Part shown: piece after piece, positions 1 through 8,214 of the stretch
Layout: the number at the start of each line of letters is the position of its first letter
Position numbering within the stretch: position 1 is the stretch's first letter
Origin: Fimenecus sp045613065
GTDB lineage: Bacteria > Bacillota > Clostridia > Oscillospirales > Acutalibacteraceae
Assembly (NCBI GenBank): GCA_045613065.1
Contig: JAZLAH010000012.1
Location: 1 to 49,073 of the forward strand
Direction of reading: 5' to 3'
DNA length: 49,073 nucleotides
The notes under the pieces: generated by a model
Database searches by the model: none
The model's input: the letters and a program-made list of their open reading frames with translations, nothing else
What the model was told of the DNA's origin: nothing
Made by a program: the position numbers and the translations under genes

Positions 1-1
1 T

Positions 2-445
2 ACAAACGACTTCTTTACAGAAGCTCATCCAAAACTTCGTCCTGTTGAAAGTCCAACAGCAGGTGTGTTCCTTTCAGGTGCTTGTCAGGGACCTAAGGAT
101 ATTCCTGAAACAGTTTCTCAGGCAGGTGCAGCAGCATCAAAAGTTATCGGACTTCTTGCAAAAGATAAGTTGACAGGTAACCCATGTGTTGCTCATTCAA
201 ATGAACTTATGTGTAACGGTTGTTCATCTTGTGAAAGAGTTTGTCCTTACGGTGCAATTACTTATAGTGATAAGGAATTCCGTATGCCTGACAGAACAAC
301 TAAGATTAGAAGAGTTGCATCAGTAAATCCTGCAGTTTGTCAGGGTTGTGGTGCTTGTACAGTAGCATGTCCATCAGGTGCTATGGACCTTAACGGATTT
401 GCTAATTCACAGATTATGGCGGAGGTTGACGCAATATGCAAGTAA
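2..445 (+). CDS. hdrA: HdrA-like electron-bifurcating subunit, C-terminal part
   Basis: This frame is open from the left edge and has no start in the window, so only the last ~147 residues of an HdrA-type flavoprotein are visible. It ends with two classic 4Fe-4S motifs, CNGCSSCERVCP (nt 212-247) and CQGCGACTVACP (about nt 338-373), preceded by the GVFLSGACQGPKDIPET stretch typical of HdrA, where the FAD domain meets the ferredoxin domain. HdrA proteins hold the bifurcating FAD of heterodisulfide-reductase-type complexes and split electron pairs between ferredoxin and a high-potential acceptor. The stop overlaps the next gene by 10 bp, so the two are translationally coupled. The FAD domain itself lies outside the window and could not be checked. 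Confidence 0.9.
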   Translation, partial: TNDFFTEAHPKLRPVESPTAGVFLSGACQGPKDIPETVSQAGAAASKVIGLLAKDKLTGNPCVAHSNELMCNGCSSCERVCPYGAITYSDKEFRMPDRTTKIRRVASVNPAVCQGCGACTVACPSGAMDLNGFANSQIMAEVDAICK

Positions 446-870
446 ATGAATATAAACCATTAATTGTTGCATTTTGTTGCAACTGGTGTTCTTATGCAGG
501 TGCTGACCTTGCAGGTAACAACCGTCTTAACTATCCAGCAGAAGTAAAGATTATCCGTGTACCTTGCTCATGCCGTGTAAATCCTATGTTTATACTTCGT
601 GCATTCCAGCGTGGTGCTGATGGTGTAATCATTTGTGGTTGTCACCCAGGTGACTGTCACTATACATCAGGTAACTACTACACTCGTCGTAGAATGGCAG
701 CTCTTTTCTCAATGCTTGATTATCTCGGCATTGAAAAAGAACGTACTCGTGTTGAATGGGTTTCAGCTGCTGAAGGTGCAAAATTTGCAGCTACTATGAA
801 CGATTTTGTTGAAAAGGTTGTTGCTTTAGGTGAAAACAAGAGATTGGAGGATTTACGATGCAAAAAATAA
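436..870 (+). CDS. MvhD/FlxD-type hydrogenase iron-sulfur subunit
   Basis: A 144-aa protein of the MvhD/FlpD/FlxD family, a small 2Fe-2S protein that hands electrons to HdrA. Family signatures are visible: the FCCNWCSYAGAD start, PCSCRVNP in the middle, and GVIICGCHPGDCHYTSGN, giving the usual cysteine pairs. Length is normal for the family. The ATG at 436 follows a GGAGG-like site about 11 nt upstream and overlaps the end of hdrA; its own end overlaps the next gene by 13 bp. In known FlxABCD-HdrABC and MvhADG-HdrABC complexes this subunit is the docking link between the electron-input module and HdrA, which fits its place here. Confidence 0.9.
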   Translation: MQVNEYKPLIVAFCCNWCSYAGADLAGNNRLNYPAEVKIIRVPCSCRVNPMFILRAFQRGADGVIICGCHPGDCHYTSGNYYTRRRMAALFSMLDYLGIEKERTRVEWVSAAEGAKFAATMNDFVEKVVALGENKRLEDLRCKK

Positions 871-1856
871 CTCGCGAACAGTTGATTGATAAAGCAGTTG
901 CATTGCTCAATGACGGAACAGTATCTTGTGTTCTCGGCTGGAGCAAGGGTGAGTTCAGCTATGACGTAACTCCTGCTGTTTTCAACAATGAGGAAGAATT
1001 AAAAGCAAATTTCGTATTCAACGATTTCTGTGGTGTGAATTTCTCAAAATATCTTGTTGCAAAGACAGGTAAATGTGAAGGCAAAATCCTTGTTTTCCTT
1101 AAACCTTGTGATACATACAGCTTTAATCAGTTGTTAACTGAGCACAGATTTGACCGTGAAAAGGTTTATGCAGTTGGTATTCCTTGTGAAGGTATGGCTG
1201 ATGTTGCTAAGGTTAAAGAAATTTGTGGTGATGGTATAGCATCAATCGATTTCGATGGTGAAAAAATGGCAGTAACAACTCTTTATGAGGATGCTCCTGT
1301 TATGATTTCAACAAATGACGTACTTGCAGAAAGATGCGTTAACTGTAAGAGCAAAAAGCTCGTGGCTTATGATGAATTAATGGGTGACGAGGGTGAAGTT
1401 GTTGATTCAAACCGTTTTGACGAGGTTGAAAAGCTTGAATCAATGACTCCTGATGAAAGATTTGCTTTCTGGCAGAATGAACTTTCACGTTGCATCCGTT
1501 GTAACGCTTGTCGTGATGCTTGTCCTGCTTGTACTTGTGAAAAGTGTGTTTTTGACAACCCTAATTCAGGTGTTGAAAATAAATCTCCTGCAAACAGCTT
1601 TGAAGAAAAAATGTTCCACATTATCAGAGCTTTCCACGTTGCAGGTCGTTGTACTGACTGTGGCGAATGTTCAAGAGTTTGTCCACAGAATATTCCTTTA
1701 CACCTTCTCAATCGCAAATTCATCAAGGATATGAACGAATTCTACGGTGATTATCAGGCAGGTGCTGAGGTTGGCTCACGTGCTCCATTGGTTGACTATA
1801 CAACTGAGGACTTAGAACCTGGTGAAGTTTTTGATAGGGGGGATATAGATGCGTAA
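858..1856 (+). CDS. 4Fe-4S dicluster protein, FlxC/FrhB-like subunit
   Basis: A 332-aa iron-sulfur protein. The N-terminal ~180 residues resemble the FrhB/HdrA-associated fold (KILVFLKPCDTYSF, VGIPCEGMADV), and the C-terminal third carries ferredoxin clusters: CIRCNACRDACPACTCEKC and CTDCGECSRVCP. It begins at ATG 858 behind TTGGAGG, overlaps the upstream gene by 13 bp and the downstream one by 8 bp. By position it matches the Fe-S subunit between FlxB and FlxD in flx operons. I infer that it relays electrons from the NAD(P)H-oxidising subunits to the MvhD/HdrA pair; whether the N-terminal domain binds a flavin cannot be told from the sequence alone. Confidence 0.75.
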   Translation: MQKITREQLIDKAVALLNDGTVSCVLGWSKGEFSYDVTPAVFNNEEELKANFVFNDFCGVNFSKYLVAKTGKCEGKILVFLKPCDTYSFNQLLTEHRFDREKVYAVGIPCEGMADVAKVKEICGDGIASIDFDGEKMAVTTLYEDAPVMISTNDVLAERCVNCKSKKLVAYDELMGDEGEVVDSNRFDEVEKLESMTPDERFAFWQNELSRCIRCNACRDACPACTCEKCVFDNPNSGVENKSPANSFEEKMFHIIRAFHVAGRCTDCGECSRVCPQNIPLHLLNRKFIKDMNEFYGDYQAGAEVGSRAPLVDYTTEDLEPGEVFDRGDIDA

Positions 1857-2877
1857 ATGTTCTCTTGATAAAATGAACCTTGTTTTTGCTGAAATTGCAA
1901 AAAATGCAGCTTTGTATCTTCCTGTTGACCAGAATGATGGTAGTGCTGCTTATCAAAAATGGGAAGAAGGCACAGTTTGGAGTAATGCTCTTAATACAGT
2001 AAGAAGCCCTAAAGACTTTTTCTTTCCACAGACTGAAGACTTGATGAAATTCAAAGTTTCAGGTAAAAACATTGAGGTTGAAGATACAAGAAGTGAAGCA
2101 GAAGATTTCGTAATTTTCGGTGTAAGAGCTTGTGATGTAAAGAGTTTTGATATTCTTGACCGTGTATTTTTAACTGAGCCTGTTGATAGCTTCTATGGTT
2201 CAAGAAGACAGCATGGTGTTATCATTTCTCTTGCTTGTACAAGACCTTCTGAAACTTGCTTCTGTAAGACTTTCGGAATTGATGCTTCTGCACCAGCAGG
2301 GGATATCTCAGCTTGGAAAACAGAAACAGAAATTTTCTTTAAGGCAAATACTGAAAAGGGTGAAGAACTCTTAAATAAGCTTTCAGGTTTGACAGAAGAA
2401 TGTGATGACGCTGCTGTAACTGAACAGAAAGCAAAAATCAATGCAATTATGGATAAGCTTCCACTTAAAGACCTTAAGACAGACGCTTTTGGTGGTGGAA
2501 AGACTAGCGAATTGTTTAATGCTCCTGAATGGGATGAACTTTCACAGACTTGTCTTGGTTGTGGTACTTGTACTTTCGTTTGTCCTACTTGTCAGTGTTA
2601 TGACATCAAGGATTTCAATACAGGTAACGGTGTTATCCGTTTCAGATGCTGGGACTCTTGTATGTATTCTGACTTTACTAAGATGGCACATGGTAATAAC
2701 CGTCTTACTCAGAAAGAACGTTTCCGTCAGAGATTTATGCACAAACTTGTGTATTTCCCTGAAAACAATGATGGTATGTTCAGCTGTGTAGGTTGCGGAC
2801 GTTGTCTTGCAAAGTGTCCAATTTCAATGAATATCGTAAAAGTAATGAAAAAGATTGGAGGAAACAGAAGTGAATAA
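1849..2877 (+). CDS. 4Fe-4S dicluster protein, FlxB/AsrA-like
   Basis: A 342-aa protein like the iron-sulfur subunit of anaerobic sulfite reductase (AsrA), NADP-linked hydrogenases (HydB) and FlxB. A GVRACDVKSFDILDRVF block near residue 85-100 is characteristic. Two C-terminal 4Fe-4S sites are visible, CLGCGTCTFVCPTCQC and CVGCGRCLAKCP. It starts at ATG 1849 after AGGGGGGAT and overlaps both neighbours. In this family the protein forms a heterodimer with an AsrB/FlxA-like NAD(P)H-binding flavoprotein, which is exactly the next gene. Role inferred: first Fe-S acceptor of electrons from the diaphorase subunit. Confidence 0.85.
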   Translation: MRKCSLDKMNLVFAEIAKNAALYLPVDQNDGSAAYQKWEEGTVWSNALNTVRSPKDFFFPQTEDLMKFKVSGKNIEVEDTRSEAEDFVIFGVRACDVKSFDILDRVFLTEPVDSFYGSRRQHGVIISLACTRPSETCFCKTFGIDASAPAGDISAWKTETEIFFKANTEKGEELLNKLSGLTEECDDAAVTEQKAKINAIMDKLPLKDLKTDAFGGGKTSELFNAPEWDELSQTCLGCGTCTFVCPTCQCYDIKDFNTGNGVIRFRCWDSCMYSDFTKMAHGNNRLTQKERFRQRFMHKLVYFPENNDGMFSCVGCGRCLAKCPISMNIVKVMKKIGGNRSE

Positions 2878-3703
2878 TATAAACGAAACTTTAATTCCTA
2901 AAATTGGTGTCATTACAGATGTTCGTATTGATACTCCTGACATAAAAACATTCAGAGTTGTTACTCCTGACGGTAAAAAAGCATTTGACCACAGACCTGG
3001 TCAGTGTGCAATGCTTTCTATTCCTGGTGTTGGTGAGGCTATGTTCTCAATCACATCATCACCAACTAATGAGGAATACATGGAGTTCTCAATCAAAAAG
3101 TGCGGTTGCGTAACTGAATGGTTACATCAGGCAGAAGTTGGTCAGCAGCTTACAATTAGAGGACCTTATGGTAATCCATTCCCTGTTGACGATGTGTTTG
3201 CAGGAAAAGACCTCCTCTTTATTGCAGGTGGTGTTGGTTTAGCTCCTCTTCGTTCAGTAATTAACTATTGTCGTCATTATCGTGATCGTTACGGTAAGAT
3301 TGATATCGTTTACGGTTCAAGAAGTAAGGACGATTTGCTCGACTATCAGGAAATCATCAATGAATGGTCAACTGATGCAGGTGTTAATGTTCACCTTACA
3401 ATCGACAATCCTCAAGAGGGTTGGGACGGACACGTTGGCTTTGTACCAAATTATGTAAAAGAACTTGGCTTTGATACAAACAAGGTTGCAGTTTTGTGTG
3501 GACCTCCAATTATGATTAAGTTTACATTAGATGGTCTTTGTGCAATCGGTTTTGATAAGACTAATATTTATACAACTCTTGAATTGAGAATGAAATGCGG
3601 AGTTGGTAAATGCGGAAGATGTAATGTTGGCGCTAAATACGTTTGCAAGGATGGTCCTGTTTTCCGTTGCGACGAATTAGATGAGCTCCCAGCTGAATAT
3701 TAA
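2870..3703 (+). CDS. FAD/NAD(P)-binding oxidoreductase, FlxA/AsrB-like
   Basis: A 277-aa ferredoxin-NADP-reductase-fold protein. An FAD-binding barrel lies at about residues 10-100 (HRPGQCAMLSIPGVG; MFSITSSPT), the NAD(P) site FIAGGVGLAPLRSVI at about 118-133, a CGPPIMI motif follows, and the C-terminal CGVGKCGRCNVG with a later Cys binds a 2Fe-2S cluster, as in AsrB, HydG and PyrK. I choose GTG 2870 as start because GGAGG at 2857-2861 sits 8 nt upstream; a TTG at 2855 in the same frame lies within that ribosome binding site. It overlaps the previous gene by 8 bp. It is the probable NADH entry point of the complex; NADH versus NADPH cannot be decided from what I see. Confidence 0.87.
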   Translation: MNNINETLIPKIGVITDVRIDTPDIKTFRVVTPDGKKAFDHRPGQCAMLSIPGVGEAMFSITSSPTNEEYMEFSIKKCGCVTEWLHQAEVGQQLTIRGPYGNPFPVDDVFAGKDLLFIAGGVGLAPLRSVINYCRHYRDRYGKIDIVYGSRSKDDLLDYQEIINEWSTDAGVNVHLTIDNPQEGWDGHVGFVPNYVKELGFDTNKVAVLCGPPIMIKFTLDGLCAIGFDKTNIYTTLELRMKCGVGKCGRCNVGAKYVCKDGPVFRCDELDELPAEY

Positions 3704-3716
3704 TGGAGGAAATATC

Positions 3717-4391
3717 ATGGAAAAAATGGTTAATATATTTCTTTTCGGCAAAAAATATGAAGTGCCGGAAAATTTAACAATTATGACCGCTATGGAATAT
3801 GCTGGTTATCAGCTTGTTCGTGGTTGTGGTTGCCGTAACGGTTTCTGTGGTGCTTGTGCTACTATTTACCGTGTAAAGGGTGACCGTGAATTACACGCTT
3901 GTCTTGCTTGTCAGACAAAGGTTGAAGACAATATGTACATCGCTACATTGCCTTTCTTCCCACTTGTTAAGCAGGTATATGACATTGAATCTGTTCCTGT
4001 TAACGAAACAGTTATGATGCAGCTTTATCCTGAAATTTATTCTTGTATCGGTTGTAACGCTTGTACAAAGAGCTGTACTCAGGAACTTAACGTAATGCAG
4101 TATATCGCATATGCTCAGCGTGGTGACTTTGAAAAATGTGCTGAAGAGTCATTTGACTGCGTTATGTGTGGTGTTTGTTCATCAAGATGCCCTGCTGGTA
4201 TTTCTCATCCACAGGTTGCTATGCTTGCAAGAAGAATTAATGGTAAGTACTTAGCACCTGGTTGTGGTCACCTTGAAGACAGAGTTAAAGAAATTAAAAA
4301 CGGTGATTTCAATGAATTGATTGAAGCTCTTATGCAGAAGCCAATCGAAGAAATGAAAGAACTTTATAACACAAGAGAAATCGAAAAGTAA
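3717..4391 (+). CDS. Fumarate reductase iron-sulfur subunit (FrdB/TfrB-like), soluble
   Basis: A 224-aa protein with an N-terminal plant-type 2Fe-2S ferredoxin domain (CGCRNGFCGAC plus a later CLAC) and two C-terminal 4Fe-4S motifs (CIGCNACTKSC and CVMCGVCSSRCP). This is the SdhB/FrdB layout, closest in style to TfrB of methanogen thiol:fumarate reductase and to HdrC, but the CCG (HdrB) domain that TfrB carries is absent. The ATG at 3717 is fixed by GGAGGA at 3705-3710; an upstream ATG at 3681 lies inside the preceding gene. The flavoprotein partner follows after 13 bp. There is no membrane-anchor gene (FrdC/D), so the pair is predicted to be cytosolic and fed by the Flx/Hdr proteins upstream. 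Confidence 0.85.
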   Translation: MEKMVNIFLFGKKYEVPENLTIMTAMEYAGYQLVRGCGCRNGFCGACATIYRVKGDRELHACLACQTKVEDNMYIATLPFFPLVKQVYDIESVPVNETVMMQLYPEIYSCIGCNACTKSCTQELNVMQYIAYAQRGDFEKCAEESFDCVMCGVCSSRCPAGISHPQVAMLARRINGKYLAPGCGHLEDRVKEIKNGDFNELIEALMQKPIEEMKELYNTREIEK

Positions 4392-4404
4392 GGAGGAAAG
4401 TAAT

Positions 4405-6003
4405 ATGTATTCAGAAAAATTTCAGAAATCAATTGCAGCAGTTGAAGCAGCAAGAGAAAATAATATTGCTTTAGAGCCACAGCGTATGACAGCTCAGCAA
4501 AAAGAAGACTTACTTGCAACTTTCCATCCTGACTATAAAAAAGATGAATTTGCAGTATTGAAAATCGGCGCTAATAAGGGTGACAAGGTTCCAACAGAAT
4601 TAGCAGAAATGCTTCAGGCACACAGCCGAATTACAGCTGACTGCGTTGACCTTTCAAAGCCTGATTATGAAACTGATGTTCTTATTATCGGTGGTGGCGG
4701 AGCAGGTGCATCTGCTGCTATTGAAGCAAACGAAGCTGGCGCTGATGTTATGATTGTAACAAAGCTCAGAATTGGTGATGCTAACACAATGATGGCTGAA
4801 GGTGGTATTCAGGCTGCTGATAAGCCAAACGATTCACCAGCTATTCACTTTGTTGACGCTTTCGGTGGCGGACATTTCGCAGCAAAGAAAGAACTTCTTT
4901 CAAAGCTTGTTTGTGATGCTCCTGAAGCAATTCAGTGGCTCAGCAATCTTGGTGTTGAATTCGACAAGGATGCTGACGGCACAATGGTTACAACTCACGG
5001 TGGTGGTACATCACGTAAACGTATGCATGCTGCAAAGGACTATTCAGGTGCAGAAATCATGAGAACTCTTCGTGACGAAGTGCTCAATCGTCAGATTCCT
5101 GTAGTTGATTTCACAGCTGCAATCGAACTCATTATGGATGAAAACGGCAACGCTGCCGGTGCAGTCCTTATGAATATGGAAACAAAAGAACTTCTCGTTG
5201 CAAAGGCAAAGACAGTTATTATCGCAACAGGTGGTGCAGGTCGTATGCACTATCAGGGCTTCCCAACATCAAACCACTATGGTGCAACTGCTGATGGTCT
5301 TGTTCTTGGTTACAGAGTAGGTGCAAAACTTCTTTATGCTGAAACTCTTCAGTACCACCCAACAGGTGTTGCATATCCTGAACAGATTTTTGGTGCTCTT
5401 GTTACTGAAAAAGTTCGTTCATTAGGTGCAAAGCTTGTTAACGTAAACGGTGATGTATTTATGCATCCACTTGAAACACGTGACGTTGCTGCTGCTTCAA
5501 TTATTCGTGAATGTTCAGAAAGAGGAACAGGTGTTGATACAGGAGACGGACAGGGTGTATGGCTTGACACACCAATGATTGAAAAAATCGGTGGCGAAGG
5601 CACAATTATGAAGAGAATCCCTGCTATGTGGAGAATGTTCGACAAGTACGGCATCGATATCCGTAAAGAGCCAATTCTTGTTTACCCAACATTACACTAT
5701 CAGAATGGTGGTCTTGATATTACTGCTGACTGTATGACAACAAATGTTGAAAACTTGTTTGTTGCTGGTGAGGCTGTTGGTGGAATTCACGGTAAGAACA
5801 GACTTATGGGTAACTCATTGCTTGATATTATCGTATTTGGTAGAAGTGCAGGTATTAATGCTGCTGCTAAAGCAAAGAATGTTACTGTAGGTGAACTTAC
5901 ACTTAAACATATTGAAAAGTTTGAAAATGAAATCGCAGAAGCAGGAATTGATACAGATAAGGTATCACCAAAACTTTTGCCTGATTACACAAACAAAAGA
6001 TAA
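4405..6003 (+). CDS. Fumarate reductase/succinate dehydrogenase-type flavoprotein
   Basis: A 532-aa FAD-dependent flavoprotein of the FrdA/SdhA/AspO family. The Rossmann motif GGGGAGASAAIEANEAGADV starts at about residue 96, followed by the MMAEGGIQAA segment, the active-site HGGGTSRKRMHAAKDYSG region, HPTG, the EKVRSLGAKLVN segment, LHYQNGGLDI and the near-canonical GEAVGGIHGKNRLMGNSL FAD-binding end. These point to reduction of fumarate (or the reverse) rather than aspartate oxidation, especially beside an FrdB-like partner. A ~90-residue N-terminal extension before the FAD motif is longer than in SdhA and may dock to the Flx/Hdr subunits. The start at 4405 has AGGAGG ahead of it. The alternative, an unknown unsaturated dicarboxylate or enoate as substrate, stays open. 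Confidence 0.87.
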   Translation: MYSEKFQKSIAAVEAARENNIALEPQRMTAQQKEDLLATFHPDYKKDEFAVLKIGANKGDKVPTELAEMLQAHSRITADCVDLSKPDYETDVLIIGGGGAGASAAIEANEAGADVMIVTKLRIGDANTMMAEGGIQAADKPNDSPAIHFVDAFGGGHFAAKKELLSKLVCDAPEAIQWLSNLGVEFDKDADGTMVTTHGGGTSRKRMHAAKDYSGAEIMRTLRDEVLNRQIPVVDFTAAIELIMDENGNAAGAVLMNMETKELLVAKAKTVIIATGGAGRMHYQGFPTSNHYGATADGLVLGYRVGAKLLYAETLQYHPTGVAYPEQIFGALVTEKVRSLGAKLVNVNGDVFMHPLETRDVAAASIIRECSERGTGVDTGDGQGVWLDTPMIEKIGGEGTIMKRIPAMWRMFDKYGIDIRKEPILVYPTLHYQNGGLDITADCMTTNVENLFVAGEAVGGIHGKNRLMGNSLLDIIVFGRSAGINAAAKAKNVTVGELTLKHIEKFENEIAEAGIDTDKVSPKLLPDYTNKR

Positions 6004-6023
6004 GAAAAGAGGCAAATAAAATA

Positions 6024-7286
6024 ATGACATTATTAGGTGGAGTAATTTCAATTAGTAATACTTACACATTCTTTTTAGTGCTTTTTGCTGTTCTTCTTTT
6101 TGGTTATCTTATCGGTAGAATAACTATAAAAGGCGTATCGTTAGGTGATGCAGGCGTATTTATTATTGCATTGCTTTTCGGAGCACTCTTCTTTAATATG
6201 AATGAAACTGGCGAACTCTTGTTTGCAGCATCTTCAAAACCGTATGATTTTTCAGCAGGACTTACAATAGTTGAAGCTCTTGGTCTTATCCTTTTTGTAA
6301 CATCAGTAGGATATATCGCAGGTCCAAAATTCTTTGGTAACTTCAAGAAAAACTTTAAATCTTATGTTCTTCTTGGTATTGTGATTATCCTTGTTGGTGG
6401 ACTTTCTGCTATTGGTTGCATACTTGCTGGTGATGCAATTGGTTACGGTTCATCTATTGAAACTCGTGACGGTTTTGTAGCAATGATTGTTGGTTTGCTT
6501 TCAGGCTCATTGACATCAACACCTGCATTCTCAGCAGCAAAAGCAACTGTTGCACCTGAATATACTGGTCTTGTTTCAGTTGGACACGGTATAGCATATA
6601 TCTTCGGTGTTGTTGGCGTTGTTCTTTTCGTTCAGATTATCCCTAAATTAACAAAGGCTAATATGGAAGAAGAACGTGCTAAGTTGGTAATTAAAGAAGA
6701 AAAGAAAGAAGAAAAGAAACAGCTTAAGCTTTTCGAAATCGACCATATGGGTATTGCAGGATTCTCCCTTGCAGCTATTCTCGGTACAATTGTAGGACAG
6801 ATTAAAATCCCTCTTTCATCAGAAGGTTTATCAGGAACTTGTTTCTCACTTACAACTACAGGTGGTTGCTTGCTTATGAGTTTGATTCTTGGTCATTTCG
6901 GAAGAATTGGTCGTATAAGCATTATGCCAAAACAGAGTACACTTAAGCTCTTCAGAGAATTGGGACTCGTTCTCTTCCTCGTTGGTGCAGGTATTCCTGG
7001 TGGTGCAGAATTCGTAGCAAACTTTGACCCAATGTATTTCGTATATGGTGTAGTTATGACAATCTTCCCATTGATTGCAGGCTATCTCTTTGCTAAATAT
7101 GTTCTTAAATTAAGCTTGCTCAATAACCTTGGTTCAATCACAGGTGGTATGACAAGTACTCCTGCTCTCGGAACATTGATTTCAACAGCTGGTACAGAAG
7201 ATGTTGCTGCTGCTTATGCTGCAACATATCCAATTGCTCTTATTGCAGTTGTATTGGTTTCACAGCTTATCGTAATTATGTTCTAA
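6024..7286 (+). CDS. AspT/YidE/SucE-family membrane transporter
   Basis: A 420-aa polytopic membrane protein with two homologous halves, each ending in the family hallmark: GLLSGSLTSTPAFSAA in the first half and GSITGGMTSTPALGTL in the second. This is the aspartate:alanine exchanger (AAEx) fold. A short charged linker rich in K and E (about residues 213-232) joins the halves. The RCK/TrkA-C domains present in many ~540-560-aa relatives are missing, so this is a compact version. It lies 20 bp after the flavoprotein and just before a terminator, so it is the last gene of the operon. Corynebacterium SucE1, a member of this family, exports succinate; by context I infer succinate export or a dicarboxylate exchange here. 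Confidence 0.82.
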   Translation: MTLLGGVISISNTYTFFLVLFAVLLFGYLIGRITIKGVSLGDAGVFIIALLFGALFFNMNETGELLFAASSKPYDFSAGLTIVEALGLILFVTSVGYIAGPKFFGNFKKNFKSYVLLGIVIILVGGLSAIGCILAGDAIGYGSSIETRDGFVAMIVGLLSGSLTSTPAFSAAKATVAPEYTGLVSVGHGIAYIFGVVGVVLFVQIIPKLTKANMEEERAKLVIKEEKKEEKKQLKLFEIDHMGIAGFSLAAILGTIVGQIKIPLSSEGLSGTCFSLTTTGGCLLMSLILGHFGRIGRISIMPKQSTLKLFRELGLVLFLVGAGIPGGAEFVANFDPMYFVYGVVMTIFPLIAGYLFAKYVLKLSLLNNLGSITGGMTSTPALGTLISTAGTEDVAAAYAATYPIALIAVVLVSQLIVIMF

Positions 7287-7299
7287 ACTTTTATATAAC

Positions 7300-7337
7300 A
7301 AAAAAACATCCTATGGATTACCATAGGATGTTTTTTT
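7300..7337. terminator. Bidirectional Rho-independent terminator
   Basis: A perfect 10-bp stem CATCCTATGG / CCATAGGATG with an ATTA loop, preceded by a run of A and followed by a run of seven T. It ends the plus-strand fumarate reductase operon and, read on the minus strand, the convergent nucleotidyltransferase gene. Confidence 0.93.
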
Positions 7338-7350
7338 GTCTTGTTGTATT

Positions 7351-8076
7351 TTATTTTAAATAAGCTTCAGCTTCTGTTAAGTCAGTAACAGTGTTAATGT
7401 TAAATTCTTTTTCTGCAACAGAAAAGACTGTACCACGATGACCTGATGATATTAAGTAGTTGAAAGAATCACACAAGTCACAAAGCTTATCAGGTTCAGA
7501 TTCATATATTTCTTTTATGATTTTCTGTGTTTTACCACTGAAAAGGCTGAATCCTGTACCTTTTATATTGTTGGTGACGACCTTAGGTTTTTCTGTACAT
7601 TTTATAAGTAACGACTCGCTATCTGATTCTACTGAAAAATTATTCCTGATTTTTTCGGGGTTATCCTCAAGGGTAATACCACAACAAAAATCGAAGTTTT
7701 CATTTTCTAACTCATATTTGATTGATTCGGTATTTAAATCTAAGAAAACCTCGTCAGACAACTGCAATATTACATCTTTATCATCATCTATGACTTTGAG
7801 TGCTTGCACAAAAGCGTTCATTAAGCCTTTTTGCTCCTGTTGATAAACATAATGAAGCTTTATGTTCTTATATTCATTACCGAGAAATTCTTTAATCAAT
7901 TTTCCTTCTTTTCCAATGACGATATAAGTTTCCGGAACATTCAACTGCACCAGATTATCAAGAGAATAAGTTATCAGACTTTTTTCATTAATTTTTATCA
8001 ATGGTTTACAGCAATTTTCGTGTTTGCTGTTCTTCAGGCGCTTACCATCACCGGCAGCTAAAATTACACCAACCAT
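7351..8076 (-). CDS. Sugar/alcohol-phosphate nucleotidyltransferase
   Basis: A 241-aa NTP-transferase-fold protein (GlmU/IspD/MobA type). The N terminus carries ILAAGDGKRL with a downstream CCKPLIKINEKSLITYSL, the nucleotide-binding G-loop and Lys of this superfamily, and QLSDEVF takes the place of the metal-binding Asp motif. The ATG at 8076 has GAGGT about 6 nt upstream. It is the last gene of a minus-strand cluster with a GT2 and two radical-SAM proteins, so it probably activates a sugar or polyol phosphate for an envelope glycan. The exact substrate (glucose-1-P, phosphocholine, glycerol-P) cannot be assigned. Confidence 0.75.
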   Translation of the reverse strand: MVGVILAAGDGKRLKNSKHENCCKPLIKINEKSLITYSLDNLVQLNVPETYIVIGKEGKLIKEFLGNEYKNIKLHYVYQQEQKGLMNAFVQALKVIDDDKDVILQLSDEVFLDLNTESIKYELENENFDFCCGITLEDNPEKIRNNFSVESDSESLLIKCTEKPKVVTNNIKGTGFSLFSGKTQKIIKEIYESEPDKLCDLCDSFNYLISSGHRGTVFSVAEKEFNINTVTDLTEAEAYLK

Positions 8077-8214
8077 TCAGGACCTCTTCCTATATGTATT
8101 TCTTTACTTTTTTGAGATAATTGTAATACTATTGTGATAATCTTGTAACTTACAAAATACAGCGAGTTATGATACAATTCTATCAAGTTGTGTTGAGTAT
8201 CAAACACTAGTGTA

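Noticed and set aside
2..6003. A sulfite reductase (Asr) operon, from the AsrA/AsrB-like subunits
   Set aside because: There is no siroheme-binding AsrC-type subunit; instead HdrA, MvhD and a FrdA/FrdB pair are present.
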